DNA of 64,000 nt from Desulfomonile tiedjei (GCA_016218715.1 JACRDG010000122.1:1-64000), one strand, 5' to 3'. Shown: positions 52,935-62,060, counted from the first letter of the stretch. The notes: a model not told the origin generated them from the sequence alone. Translations and numbers: made by a program.

Positions 52935-53381
52935 ATGGATCTTATTGAGGAACAAGTCAAACCCGCTGCCCGGGGGTTGGCCGCGTGGCAGTGGGTGGGT
53001 GTCAGTCTGGTGGTCGGGATCTTCTTCGGTTTTCTGGACACGCTTATGATTGGAGCTGTGATCGGATATCTGGGGTTTAAAGTCCCTGCGTATTTCGGGG
53101 TTCCGACCACCTTTACCGGGTATTTCCTGGCAGGCATGGTCCTGGCCCGTATCGCTCCGGCAGCGATCCTCTGGCAGATCCCCGGCGGGATCGTGATATG
53201 TGCCGCGCTGGTGATGCTCGGTTTGGCCGGGCTCAGCGGGCACGGCGTCTTTTGGTTCCTGGTGAATTTCTTCGTGATCCCGGCTCTGGCCGGTGGCGCC
53301 TGCTACGCGGGGGTGTGGTTCGTTCGGAGAAACTCCGTTCAGAGACCGTCGGACGAAGCGGCCTCCGAGGGGCCTCCCTGA
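52935..53381 (+). CDS. membrane protein, unknown function
   Basis: A 148-residue protein with about four transmembrane helices (about 20-40, 42-58, 75-105, 108-125) and a short charged tail. GGAG precedes ATG 52935. It probably shares a transcript with the small gene upstream and ends before a terminator at 53459. Confidence 0.7.
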   Translation: MDLIEEQVKPAARGLAAWQWVGVSLVVGIFFGFLDTLMIGAVIGYLGFKVPAYFGVPTTFTGYFLAGMVLARIAPAAILWQIPGGIVICAALVMLGLAGLSGHGVFWFLVNFFVIPALAGGACYAGVWFVRRNSVQRPSDEAASEGPP

Positions 53382-53458
53382 TCCCCTGCCGCGAACCGTT
53401 TACAAGGGGGGGAGTCACAACAATTACCGTTTGGGTAACTCGGGACACGCAACCCGAC

Positions 53459-53487
53459 AGGCCGGTCACATAACCCCGGCCTTTTTT
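53459..53487 (+). terminator. rho-independent terminator
   Basis: AGGCCGG (53459-53465) pairs with CCGGCCT (53476-53482) across a 10-nt loop, followed by a T run to 53487. Confidence 0.8.
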
Positions 53488-53635
53488 ATTGCCCACCTTT
53501 GACCGGCGAAGTCCCGGCACGAATGGGATCGGCTCCCTTCGTTTTCCCGCTTTCGTTTCTCTAACAGCTTGGTTGTGATAAAATATACGTGCGGCCTCGA
53601 CGATCGCGAAGTCGTATCACCCGGGAGGTGCGATC

Positions 53636-53791
53636 ATGGCCCAGGATCATTCCTGCGTAGACTGCAAGAGCGGTTGCGCTGCACGGCATACCGAAGAGAG
53701 AACCGCCGAAGAAATCCAGGCAGGCCCCTACCTTCTGTTCGCTGCCGCTGCCATCGTGCTGTTGAGCTTGGCCGTGCGGTGGCTGGTCTAA
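53636..53791 (+). CDS. 51-residue membrane protein with CxxCxxxC motif
   Basis: ATG 53636 has GGGAGG 6 nt upstream. The product has an N-terminal CVDCKSGC (Cys7, Cys10, Cys14), an acidic stretch (EERTAEE), and one hydrophobic helix (LLFAAAAIVLLSLAVRWLV) at the very C-terminus, so the Cys motif probably faces the cytoplasm. It lies 92 bp upstream of the FIST gene. The Cys triplet could bind a metal or sense redox state. The function is unknown. Confidence 0.65.
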   Translation: MAQDHSCVDCKSGCAARHTEERTAEEIQAGPYLLFAAAAIVLLSLAVRWLV

Positions 53792-53852
53792 TACCGAGTC
53801 GCATGCAAAGAAGCTCCCCACAAGGTTACTCTTTGGATTCCGACTTGGTCTG
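53790..53852. repeat. dispersed palindromic element (family 2), short copy
   Basis: ACCGAGTCG and CGACTTGGT form the outer stem, and CAAAGA/TCTTTG an inner one. The right half (CCCCACAAGGTTACTCTTTGG) resembles the copies at 38933 and 47730. It lies directly after the small Cys-motif gene. Confidence 0.5.
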
Positions 53853-53883
53853 AGAGCCCTGGTGGGCGAAAGGAGCAGGCGAG

Positions 53884-55062
53884 GTGGGAACCATCGGTTA
53901 CGGCGCCAGTTACCTGAAGAATCCGTCCAAGGCAGGTGAAGAGGCCGCGCGCCAGGCACTGGACCAGTTGTCCGGGAAGCGCTGCCATTCCTGCATCGTC
54001 TTCACGACGGTCGGGTATCCACCGGAGACCATTCTGGAGGCTATCAAAGGCGAAACCGGGCCTGTTCCGATGGTTGGGTGCTCGGCCGCGGGGATCATTG
54101 CTCCGGGGGTGGCCGACGAGAGCAACCACGCAGTATTGGTTTTGGCCCTCGCCGATCCACGGATAAGGTTGACGACCACCGGACACCCTTGTGTGGCGGA
54201 TTCGCAGGTTGCCGCTGCCGCGGTCGCGGGGAAGCTCAACGAAGCCCTGTCTGAGGACGCCCGCTTCGTGCTGGTCTTTCCCGACGGCCTGAACGTGGTG
54301 GCGGACGAGTTTATCGAGGCAATGGAGTCACACCTGGGAGCTGCACTCCCTCTGCTGGGAGGGTCTGCAGGCGAAAACTGGCGCTGGCGCGGCACGTACC
54401 AGTTTCACGACTGGCAGGCGTACACCGGCGGCGTAGCGGCCGCATTGGTCAGCGGAGATTTCACCGCGACGACGGTGGTATCGCATGGATGCCTCCCCAT
54501 AGGGAGCGAACTGGAAATTACCAAGATCGAAGGGAACCGCTTGTACGAATTCGACCACCGGCCGGCTATGGACGTCATGGCGGAGTATGTGGGCGCTGAT
54601 GTCTGGTCGGATTTCGGAAAGGTGGCGATCCATTTCTGCCTGGCGCTTCCTCTGGATCCGAACACGGCCCAGGGGTACGATCCTTTTATCGTCCGTTTTA
54701 TCCCAAAGAGTCACCCGGAAGACAAGTCCGTATCCCTTCCCGTCAGAATGAGGAAAGGCGATCGGGTCTGGATGACGCGCCGCGATCACGAGAAGATGGC
54801 TCGGTCGGCCCAACAGAGCGTTGCACGATTGAACGAGGAGTTGCGGGGCCGTGTCCCCTTTCTGGTCTTACACTTCGACTGTGCCGGAAGAGGCCGTGTC
54901 GTGCTCTCGGAAGCGGACAAACTCGAGCTCATACGATCTCTTCAAAAAGGGGTTGCGGCCGACACCCCATGGGTAGGCTTCTATACCTACGGCGAGTTTT
55001 GCCCCATCGGCAGCAAGAATCATTTTCACAATTACACAGCCGTCATCGTTGCACTCGCGTGA
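53884..55062 (+). CDS. FIST domain sensory protein
   Basis: A 392-residue protein with FIST-N (about 30-220: PMVGCSAAGII, LPLLGGSAGENW) and FIST-C (about 225-390: FLVLHFDCAGRG, YGEFCPIG). FIST domains are thought to bind small ligands such as amino acids and feed signalling proteins. The start is GTG 53884, with AAGGAG 8 nt upstream. The hybrid histidine kinase lies 105 bp downstream, a common pairing. Confidence 0.9.
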   Translation: MGTIGYGASYLKNPSKAGEEAARQALDQLSGKRCHSCIVFTTVGYPPETILEAIKGETGPVPMVGCSAAGIIAPGVADESNHAVLVLALADPRIRLTTTGHPCVADSQVAAAAVAGKLNEALSEDARFVLVFPDGLNVVADEFIEAMESHLGAALPLLGGSAGENWRWRGTYQFHDWQAYTGGVAAALVSGDFTATTVVSHGCLPIGSELEITKIEGNRLYEFDHRPAMDVMAEYVGADVWSDFGKVAIHFCLALPLDPNTAQGYDPFIVRFIPKSHPEDKSVSLPVRMRKGDRVWMTRRDHEKMARSAQQSVARLNEELRGRVPFLVLHFDCAGRGRVVLSEADKLELIRSLQKGVAADTPWVGFYTYGEFCPIGSKNHFHNYTAVIVALA

Positions 55063-55167
55063 GCGAGAAGGGTACCGACTTGCCACGGGCCGCGGCCTTG
55101 AAGTAGGATGCACTACCCGCGATAGTGTCACTTCGCGGAAGCCCCTCTCGTAGATCGGACCAAGGCC

Positions 55168-57453
55168 ATGGACGCCCCGGATGACCGACGCACTATTATT
55201 GCGCGCCTTCACAAACAGGCCACGGAGCTAGAAGAGCAGGTCAAGAGATTTGTCACCGCGGAGCGAATCCAATACGATCTTCAGGCCCGACTCGACCTGC
55301 AACTCAAGACTCAGACCCAACTCCTCCGACTGAGCGAACGATTGCACCACTGCCGCGATGAGGCCGGTGTTGCGGCGCTGGTCGCGGAAGGGCTGGTTGA
55401 ACACTTCGAATTCGAGAAGGCTGTTGTGATGGTTTACAGCCGGACTCTCGCGCCTCCCTCGGCCGTGGCCCTCGACGGATACTATGCCGAGGGCGAAGCA
55501 GACCGCGTCAGGCAAGCCGTGGCGGACTTCCTCTACGTGCCCGGGCCGGGGCAGGCGGACATACGAGTCGAGCGGAACCAGCCCCCGGCACTTCTGGGAA
55601 TGGACGACCGGGTCAGTGTTGTCTGCCGGTCGAGCACGGGCGATCTCCTTGGATGCATCGTGTTCGGCACCAGTCGTGACAGGGGGGATTTCCACCGAAC
55701 CATTGATGACAAAGACCGGCCCGTATGGGAAACGGTGGCGAGTCTTACCTCGACTGCCCTGGAGAATGCCCGACTGTACGAGGAACTCGCGCGCGAGCGG
55801 GAAAGCCTCAAAAAGGCTCGAGATCACCTACGCGAACTCAACGAACAGCTCGAACTCCTCGTCCGGGAACGAACCAGGGCATTGGCCGAATCCGAATCGC
55901 GGTTCAAGGAGCTGTACTGGGAATCCCAACGAAATAGCGAGATGTACCGGACACTCCTCGACGTGTCTCCGGACCCGATTATCGTCTGCGATGTCAGAGG
56001 CTGGCCGGTTTACCTTAATCCTGCCTTCTCTCGGGTGTTCGGCTGGACGTTCGATGAAGTGAAAGGCCGCAGTATCGCATTCGTCCCCCCCGAAGAGCAG
56101 CCGGAGAGCGACGAGATGATCCGGAAGGTCGTCAACGGAATAAGTTTTTCCAATCAGGAAACCAGGCGCTACACCAAAGACGGACGCATCATCGACGTGA
56201 GCATCAGTGGTGCCAGTTACTTCGATCAGGCGGGAAAAGCCGCGGGGAGCATCATTCATCTGCGGGACATCACCAACCGGAAGAAGCTGGAAGAGGAGCT
56301 GTCGAAAGTGGGAAAGCTGAAGGCCGTCGGACGCCTGGCGGGCGGCATAGCTCACGATTTCAATAATCTCTTCTCCGGCATCCTGATGAATGCTCAACTG
56401 GCCGAACAGGTCCTCGCGCGTGATCCCGCCGGCGCTGTGGGGTACCTATCCGGCATCCAACAGGCGACGGAACGGGCTGCGGCCCTGACCCAGCAACTGC
56501 TCACCTTTGCCGAAGGGGGCGCGCCGGTTCGTAGGGCTGCATCCATAGCCCAGTTGATCAAGGATTCGGTCGAATACCTGTCGTGCGGTTCCGGGGTGCA
56601 GTATGCGTTTACCCTCCCGGAGAGCTTGTGGCCGGTGGAGATCGATCACGGCCAGATGAGTCAAGTGATCAGCCACCTCGTCATCAACGCGGCCCAGGCG
56701 ATGGACGGTGCGGGAGTCATCCAGGTCACGGGGCAAAATGTGGCGCTCCGCGAAGAGGACACCGGAACGAGCCTCCCTCTGAAGCCGGGACGCTACGTGA
56801 AGGTATCCATCGAGGATCATGGCCGTGGGATACCCGCCGAGAATCTGCAACGAGTCTTCGATCCGTATTTCAGCACCAAAGACGGCGGAAGCGGTCTCGG
56901 ACTCGCCATCACCTTCTCCATCGTCAGCAAGCATCACGGGTACATCTCGGTTGATTCGCGGCTGAACCAAGGGAGCACATTCCATGTCTATCTCCCCGCG
57001 ACCGAGACCGATTCATGTGCCATGGGGAGCGGTTCTGGTGAGAACCGGCCCGCGGCAGGGGAGGGGAGCATCCTGGTGATGGATGACGAAGAAATCCTCA
57101 GACAACTCGTCACGGATCTGCTGACCAGCTACGGATACGAGGTAACCACGGCCGCGGACGGTGAGCAAGCAGTGAAACTCTACGACCAGGCCTTATCCCG
57201 CGGGCAGGCGTTCGATGTCGTCCTGATGGACCTGACGGTTCCCGGACGGATGGGCGGAAAAGACGCGATGCAACGGCTTCTGGAGATAGACCCTCACGTG
57301 AAAGCGGTCGTGTGCAGCGGGTATTCAAACGACCCGATCATGGCTGATTACAGGCGTTATGGATTCCAAGGGGTGGTGGGTAAACCGTATCGCGCGGAAC
57401 GTTTGATAGAGGAACTCAACCGCATCCTGCACAATTCGGATTCTCACGAGTGA
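55168..57453 (+). CDS. hybrid sensor histidine kinase/response regulator
   Basis: A 761-residue soluble kinase: coiled coil (1-55), GAF (about 60-205), coiled coil (205-255), PAS (about 265-375, VSPDPIIVCDVRGWPVYLN), HisKA with the phospho-His in IAHDFNNLFSG (about 392), HATPase (NAAQAMDG, GRGIPAENL, GSGLGLAI) and a C-terminal receiver (Asp in VVLMDLTVPG; Lys in VVGKPYR). It has no transmembrane segment. It probably takes input from the FIST protein. No output gene is adjacent. Confidence 0.93.
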   Translation: MDAPDDRRTIIARLHKQATELEEQVKRFVTAERIQYDLQARLDLQLKTQTQLLRLSERLHHCRDEAGVAALVAEGLVEHFEFEKAVVMVYSRTLAPPSAVALDGYYAEGEADRVRQAVADFLYVPGPGQADIRVERNQPPALLGMDDRVSVVCRSSTGDLLGCIVFGTSRDRGDFHRTIDDKDRPVWETVASLTSTALENARLYEELARERESLKKARDHLRELNEQLELLVRERTRALAESESRFKELYWESQRNSEMYRTLLDVSPDPIIVCDVRGWPVYLNPAFSRVFGWTFDEVKGRSIAFVPPEEQPESDEMIRKVVNGISFSNQETRRYTKDGRIIDVSISGASYFDQAGKAAGSIIHLRDITNRKKLEEELSKVGKLKAVGRLAGGIAHDFNNLFSGILMNAQLAEQVLARDPAGAVGYLSGIQQATERAAALTQQLLTFAEGGAPVRRAASIAQLIKDSVEYLSCGSGVQYAFTLPESLWPVEIDHGQMSQVISHLVINAAQAMDGAGVIQVTGQNVALREEDTGTSLPLKPGRYVKVSIEDHGRGIPAENLQRVFDPYFSTKDGGSGLGLAITFSIVSKHHGYISVDSRLNQGSTFHVYLPATETDSCAMGSGSGENRPAAGEGSILVMDDEEILRQLVTDLLTSYGYEVTTAADGEQAVKLYDQALSRGQAFDVVLMDLTVPGRMGGKDAMQRLLEIDPHVKAVVCSGYSNDPIMADYRRYGFQGVVGKPYRAERLIEELNRILHNSDSHE

Positions 57454-57544
57454 CCTGTGGCTTCGTGCCGGGTTTCACAAATGGGGTGCCGGATTCCAGC
57501 GGCAAATGACCTATCTTCTCTTACCGCGGCCTCACTTGCTGTTC

Positions 57545-57598
57545 GGTGGGACAAGCTTCCCGCCTGTCATCTCTTAAGGGTTAGGCGGGATGAAAGGC
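57545..57598. repeat. dispersed palindromic element (family 1), diverged copy
   Basis: GGTGGGACAAGCTTCCCGCC followed by TTAGGCGGGATGAAAGG retains the GTGGGAC start and the GGCGGG/CCCGCC pairing of the family. It lies between the hybrid kinase and the membrane-protein gene, which converge. Confidence 0.5.
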
Positions 57599-57618
57599 TC
57601 TCTTAACGCGAAGAGGCA

Positions 57619-58023
57619 TCAAGCCCGCCGGGTCCGACACAGTACCACAGGAATCAGGCACAGGATGCCTCCAGTCAGAAAGGCTCCAGTGAGCCCCACG
57701 GAAATCGGTTTAGCCGCAAAGCCAAAAAACACCAACTGTTCCAAGGTCCTGCAAAACCAGAAGAGTGAAAATCCGACCAGCAGGGTGTTTCCCAGGCGGG
57801 TGGCCATCAATTCCGCTGCGTGGGCAAAGCACGCGTAAGCTATGAGAAAGAAGACAAACGTGAGTCGCAAGTTGAGAATCTGCATGATTGAGCGATTGAT
57901 GAGGTCAAGGCATGCGAGATTCTTCTCCCACTGGAAGATCCTCCAGAATCCCAAATGAAAGAGCCCGAACGCCACATGGAACACTCCGATAGCCCAAATG
58001 ATTTTGTGTGCGGGGTTGGTCAT
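57619..58023 (-). CDS. membrane protein, unknown function
   Basis: A 134-residue protein with four predicted transmembrane helices (about 8-28, 50-70, 78-98, 108-128) and few charges. AGAGGAAG lies 12 nt before ATG 58023, a somewhat long spacing. Family not recognised. Confidence 0.65.
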   Translation of the reverse strand: MTNPAHKIIWAIGVFHVAFGLFHLGFWRIFQWEKNLACLDLINRSIMQILNLRLTFVFFLIAYACFAHAAELMATRLGNTLLVGFSLFWFCRTLEQLVFFGFAAKPISVGLTGAFLTGGILCLIPVVLCRTRRA

Positions 58024-58103
58024 GGCAGAATGAACTTCCTCTTATGCCAACTCCATAACTGCAGAGCTATGGAGTTGTGTGAGTATGCCGTGTCTCAATG
58101 TCT

Positions 58104-58146
58104 GGTGGGTCAGGTGGGAAACGAAGGCCAAGACACCTGTCCCGCC
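58104..58146. repeat. dispersed palindromic element (family 1), short copy
   Basis: GGTGGGTCAGGT (58104-58115) and ACCTGTCCCGCC (58135-58146) pair in 10 of 12 positions. It lies between two minus-strand genes. Confidence 0.5.
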
Positions 58147-58168
58147 TCACAACGGTTTGGAAGCCGGG

Positions 58169-58600
58169 TCAGCCTTTCTTGCGATCTTCCATACGGACCT
58201 CCATCACGATGTGGCCCCATCCGCCGCACTGAATGCCGACATCGGAGCAGCCGGTCCTCCTGAACCGCATTTTATTCGGATCGACCCCAGCATAGAGCAA
58301 CTCGTTCAGAGCGAACACGCCAGGAACGATGGCGTGAAGAGCGTAGATGCACACCCTGCTCGGGCACAGTTTGGAGATGAGATTTCCCGCTCCGTCCATG
58401 TAAAACTTGTCTCCCGCCTTGTGGCCGCTGTTGCATCCGTGGGATTCCAGGACCTCGGCAACGATGGTCTTGTTCATCAACGCCAGGCCTTTGGAGAGCA
58501 CGTCCTCGTTTCGGGGGTCGTTCCTGAATTGAGCCATTTCCTCGTCACTGTAGCCCAGATGCTGCTGAAAGTAGCTCCACACGTTCTCATCGACCATCAT
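58169..58600 (-). CDS. conserved Cys-rich protein, TIGR04076-like
   Basis: A 143-residue protein with HGCNSGHKAGDKFYMD, KLCPSRVCIYALHAIVPGVFAL and CSDVGIQCGGWGHIVMEV, an order of Cys and Gly motifs resembling the TIGR04076 family from memory. The function is unknown; the Cys set suggests metal or redox chemistry. GAGGAG precedes ATG 58600. It is the last gene of the TetR operon. Confidence 0.6.
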   Translation of the reverse strand: MMVDENVWSYFQQHLGYSDEEMAQFRNDPRNEDVLSKGLALMNKTIVAEVLESHGCNSGHKAGDKFYMDGAGNLISKLCPSRVCIYALHAIVPGVFALNELLYAGVDPNKMRFRRTGCSDVGIQCGGWGHIVMEVRMEDRKKG

Positions 58601-58658
58601 CTCTGCTCCTCTCCGGGTTTTACATCCCCATAGATGGGGTTTGGTGAGCCAATTCGCA

Positions 58659-59180
58659 TCAGGGGAAAGCGAACCGGATGTGGCCCGCGCACGTCCCGTC
58701 CGCGTGAAAGAGACAGCCGTCTACCTGGGGCGATACGCGGTACTGTACCCCCAGAGCGTCGAGCCAGCAGAACACTCTGTACATGACACCGCACTGGTAG
58801 CGGTCGATGACTCCCAACCGCTTCATGCCTCTGTAGGCGAAACATCCCTGGTCTCCAACCTGCCACCGCATGACATTCGTCTCGGGGAAGCTGAAGCTTC
58901 CTCCCATGAAATCACCGAGGCTCAGCGCAAATGCCCCGTCGATGAAGTCTTTTAGTTCGTCGAAGGTATCGACGCGGTCCTTTTCGATCCCATGGATTCG
59001 CGCGGCTCTCTTGACCTCGATGCCGGCCAGCGACTTGATGGCAGCCTTGTTCAGCTCGTTGGTTCGGTCGATGCCGAGCGCCTGCACGCAATGAGCGAAC
59101 CACATCCCGTCGTGCGTCATCCAGTTCTTGAGCAACAGGTCTTTCAATTCGTGAATACCGATTTCTTCAAGAGTTTTCAT
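58659..59180 (-). CDS. DUF6125-like conserved protein
   Basis: A 173-residue protein: LLLKNWMTHDGMWFAHCVQALGIDRTNELNKAAIKS near the start, and GCFAYRGMKRLGVIDRYQCGVMYR later. It resembles DUF6125 (related to amino-thiazoline hydrolase-like proteins) from memory. AAGGAG lies inside the 3' end of the TetR gene, and the two frames overlap by 14 bp, so they are coupled. Confidence 0.6.
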   Translation of the reverse strand: MKTLEEIGIHELKDLLLKNWMTHDGMWFAHCVQALGIDRTNELNKAAIKSLAGIEVKRAARIHGIEKDRVDTFDELKDFIDGAFALSLGDFMGGSFSFPETNVMRWQVGDQGCFAYRGMKRLGVIDRYQCGVMYRVFCWLDALGVQYRVSPQVDGCLFHADGTCAGHIRFAFP

Positions 59181-59805
59181 GGTTCACTCCTTTCCTTGCA
59201 GCATCCGTCTTCAGGGAACGCCAGGCCGCGGTGCCGAGTTCGTGAATGGCCCGGTCCAGGGGGGTGCAGGGGCGGCCGGAGACATAGTGCCGAGTGAATT
59301 CCATGCACGGCCCGAGGAGTACGGACAAGTACACGTCAGGCGGCAGTCGCCGTAAGGTCCCGGCCTTGACGTGTCTGACGAACCATCGGGAACACCGTTG
59401 GACGAATTCAGTATTCATCCCTGCAAAATCATCATCAGTCGAGTCCATGAACTCCGCGTGCCGTTTCTGGAACAGAAACCGCGTCCAATCGGGATGGGCC
59501 TCGACCCACCTCAGGTGATAAGCGACCACTGCAAAAATCCCGCCGCGAGCGCTCTCCTGGTCCTCCAAGGTTGTCAGCAGGCCTGCCTGGTAATCGCGGA
59601 TCCCTTCGAGGTAGATCTCCGCGGCCAGTTGTTCCTTGCTCTTGAAATGATGGTAAATGCTCCCGGTGCTGGCGTTGGACCGGCGCCGGATATCCGCCAT
59701 GCTCGTCTCCGTAAATCCCCGCTCGGTGAAGCAGGCCAGGGCTGCCTGGATGATCTCCTTGCGGCGGGACGCGGACTTTCCCTGTCTCTTCGGTACGGTC
59801 TTCAT
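59167..59805 (-). CDS. TetR family transcriptional regulator
   Basis: A 212-residue repressor: RKEIIQAALACFTERGFTETSMADIRRRSNASTGSIYHHFKSKEQL is the TetR DNA-binding domain (residues 14-60), followed by a variable helical ligand domain. It heads an operon with the DUF6125-like and TIGR04076-like genes. Two overlapping palindromes lie directly before its ATG. Confidence 0.92.
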   Translation of the reverse strand: MKTVPKRQGKSASRRKEIIQAALACFTERGFTETSMADIRRRSNASTGSIYHHFKSKEQLAAEIYLEGIRDYQAGLLTTLEDQESARGGIFAVVAYHLRWVEAHPDWTRFLFQKRHAEFMDSTDDDFAGMNTEFVQRCSRWFVRHVKAGTLRRLPPDVYLSVLLGPCMEFTRHYVSGRPCTPLDRAIHELGTAAWRSLKTDAARKGVNHENS

Positions 59806-59807
59806 TA

Positions 59808-59846
59808 CTAGAATCCTATTCTAGAATATAGTTCTAATTCCGTCAA
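59808..59846 (-). promoter_or_regulatory. tetR promoter with overlapping palindromic operators
   Basis: CTAGAAT-CCT-ATTCTAG (59808-59824) and TAGAA-TATAG-TTCTA (59822-59836) overlap. On the minus strand TTGACG (59846-59841) and TAGAAT (59823-59818) are 17 bp apart, so the -10 lies in the first palindrome. The ATG follows 12 nt after the -10, predicting a very short or absent leader. Confidence 0.7.
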
Positions 59847-59981
59847 GGACAAAATCCGAGCCGCTTCCTTTTCGAGCCATGGCTGGTGCAGGAATAATGT
59901 CCGACGGACGGGACAGCTCTGGTGGGACAATCTCGCGTCGCGCGGGACATACCGTCATTGATCGAGAAGCGGCGCGCTCTT

Positions 59982-61847
59982 TCAGATGGGGGTTTCAGTT
60001 TCACGGGGTTCGGCCGCGCGGGGCAGGGTGAACGAGAAGGTGCACCCCTTACCGAGCCCTTCCGACTCCAGCCAGATTCGGCCGCCATGCACCTCGATGA
60101 TGCGCTTGACCAGGGCCAATCCGATACCGGTCCCCTCGGTTTGTTCGTCCAGCTTGTCGAACAAACGGAACACCCGGTCCTGATGGGAAGGCTCTATGCC
60201 GACACCGTTGTCTCGCACATAGAAGACTGTTTCAGGTCCTTCCTGTCTTGCGCCGATCTCGATGAAGGGATGGGGTTGATCGCCCATGAACTTGACGGCG
60301 TTTTCGATCAGGTTTTGGAGGACCTCGAACATGCGGGGACGGTCTCCGTACACAATAGGCAGGTCCGGCGCTATTTTCACGTCAACGGCGCTCTCAAGAA
60401 GCCTTCCCGACAGGAGTTCCACCACCTCACCCACGAGGTCGTGCATGGAAATCTCCGTCGACGGATTGATCATGCGGCCGATACGGGATAGTTCCAAGAT
60501 CTCCTCGAGCAGACGTCCCATCTTCTCGGCAGCGTTGGAAATTCGTTCCAGATCCGGCTGGAGATTCTCGAGATTGCCGCCGGCCGCGTCTGCCTCGATG
60601 AACCCGACGAAGGACTTGATAGTTATCAGAGGGCTTTTGAGATCGTGGGAGACCGAGTACGTGAATCTTTCCAGTTCAGTGTTCTTGGCTTCAAGCTCCG
60701 CAATCAGTCTTTCGCGCTCGGCCTCCGCAAGCTTCCGCTCGGTAATGTCGCGGGCTGCGGCAAAGAGCCCGACAATTCTCCCTGATGCGGAACGATAGAC
60801 GCAGGCGTTGTACATGACGGGGGTCAACGCTCCGCTCTTGTGGCGGATCTCCAGTTCATAGTCCCTTAGCGAACCCGCTTCAAAGGCCTTCCGGTATCCA
60901 GCCCGGGCTTTTTGGGGATCGGTGAAGTAATGCGATAAATCCGTTCCAATGAGTTCATCGCGCGCGTAACCCGTGACCGATTCGGTCGCGGTGTTCACAT
61001 CGGTAATCGCTCCTTGCGCGCTCACGGTCACCAGGGGATCGAGACAGGCTTCAATGAGGCTGCGGTTGTACGCGCTGGCTGCTTGCAGTTCCTCTCGGGC
61101 TTGATCGCGTTCCTGTTCGCGGCGCTCCAACCTCCCCATTCCCAGGAAGATCCCGACCAATCCAATGGCAAACACGGAACCATGCGTCACGAGGTGGGTT
61201 CTGGTGTCGAGTCGCTGCGCCTCCAGAAAGGCCCCGATCGGCAGAGCCACGCCTGCGCCGCCACGCACATCTCCTTCTCTGTAATAGGGGTGACACTTCA
61301 GGCACCCTTTGGCACAAATCATGGGCCTCATCAACCTGAGGCAGGGCTTCCCATCGATCTCGGTAACCTCGGCAACTTCCGTTTCACCCCTTTCGAAAGC
61401 TTCCAGCGCCTTCTTCTCCCACTCATCGGGGCGGTTTTCGGGTCGAAGTGGGTTCAGACTGGTTATATGGCCGCCGACCCCGTACAACTCCGCGAAATCT
61501 CTATGGAGCTGGCGGAGCATATAGGAAGGGTTCATCAAGGTGAGCTTCTTGCCCGACGGGGTTTCGATATCGCGCTCGGTCAACCCTTCCAGATGGGGAT
61601 TGGGGGGCGTCCTCTCGTCCGCAGGAACGTAGACCCCGCCGTGAGATGTTGCCCAGAACCGGAACGCCTGATCTTTGTTGAAGTGCGCTAGGGCTACATG
61701 ATTGGCGAGCCACTCGGTGGTCTCCCGGTGTTCCGCGATGTCCCAGGCGAGTGTACCCAATATCGTGGCTGACCACATGGCCATCAAAAGATAGGAATAC
61801 CGGCGCAGCGACCGGTCTCTGCCGTCAATTCCTTTTGTGGTACGCAT
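59982..61847 (-). CDS. membrane sensor histidine kinase with heme-c (DUF3365-like) sensor domain
   Basis: A 621-residue kinase: TM helix (about 18-38), periplasmic DUF3365-like domain (about 45-215) with one CxxCH (CLKCH) for covalent heme, TM helix (about 222-240), coiled coil, PAS (about 265-380), HisKA (His in SVSHDLKSPL), HATPase (NLIENAVKFMG, GVGIEPSHQDRVF, GTGIGLALV). It probably senses redox or gas ligands. ATG 61847, with GGGGGAC upstream, is preferred over a GTG 12 nt earlier. No response regulator is adjacent. Confidence 0.9.
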   Translation of the reverse strand: MRTTKGIDGRDRSLRRYSYLLMAMWSATILGTLAWDIAEHRETTEWLANHVALAHFNKDQAFRFWATSHGGVYVPADERTPPNPHLEGLTERDIETPSGKKLTLMNPSYMLRQLHRDFAELYGVGGHITSLNPLRPENRPDEWEKKALEAFERGETEVAEVTEIDGKPCLRLMRPMICAKGCLKCHPYYREGDVRGGAGVALPIGAFLEAQRLDTRTHLVTHGSVFAIGLVGIFLGMGRLERREQERDQAREELQAASAYNRSLIEACLDPLVTVSAQGAITDVNTATESVTGYARDELIGTDLSHYFTDPQKARAGYRKAFEAGSLRDYELEIRHKSGALTPVMYNACVYRSASGRIVGLFAAARDITERKLAEAERERLIAELEAKNTELERFTYSVSHDLKSPLITIKSFVGFIEADAAGGNLENLQPDLERISNAAEKMGRLLEEILELSRIGRMINPSTEISMHDLVGEVVELLSGRLLESAVDVKIAPDLPIVYGDRPRMFEVLQNLIENAVKFMGDQPHPFIEIGARQEGPETVFYVRDNGVGIEPSHQDRVFRLFDKLDEQTEGTGIGLALVKRIIEVHGGRIWLESEGLGKGCTFSFTLPRAAEPRETETPI

Positions 61848-62060
61848 TCCGTCCCCCACTCGTGTCTGCGTATCTATCAGAAAACCAGCAATTCGCCCAC
61901 AACCTGTACTGAGAAAACCTCATCTTTCAGACCCGTGCCGAGACCGGCAATGACGAGTAGGCCCCCGTTCACTCCTTTTCGTCGAAGCAGAATTCAGGCC
62001 TTGTACGCACCGTGTTTGTAGCTCTGCGCGTCACTCTTCGGACATGCCGGACCCCCAGGA

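Noticed and set aside
13270-58146. CRISPR array made by the recurring GACAGGC repeats
   Set aside because: The copies are palindromic, diverged and kilobases apart, without regular spacers or cas genes.
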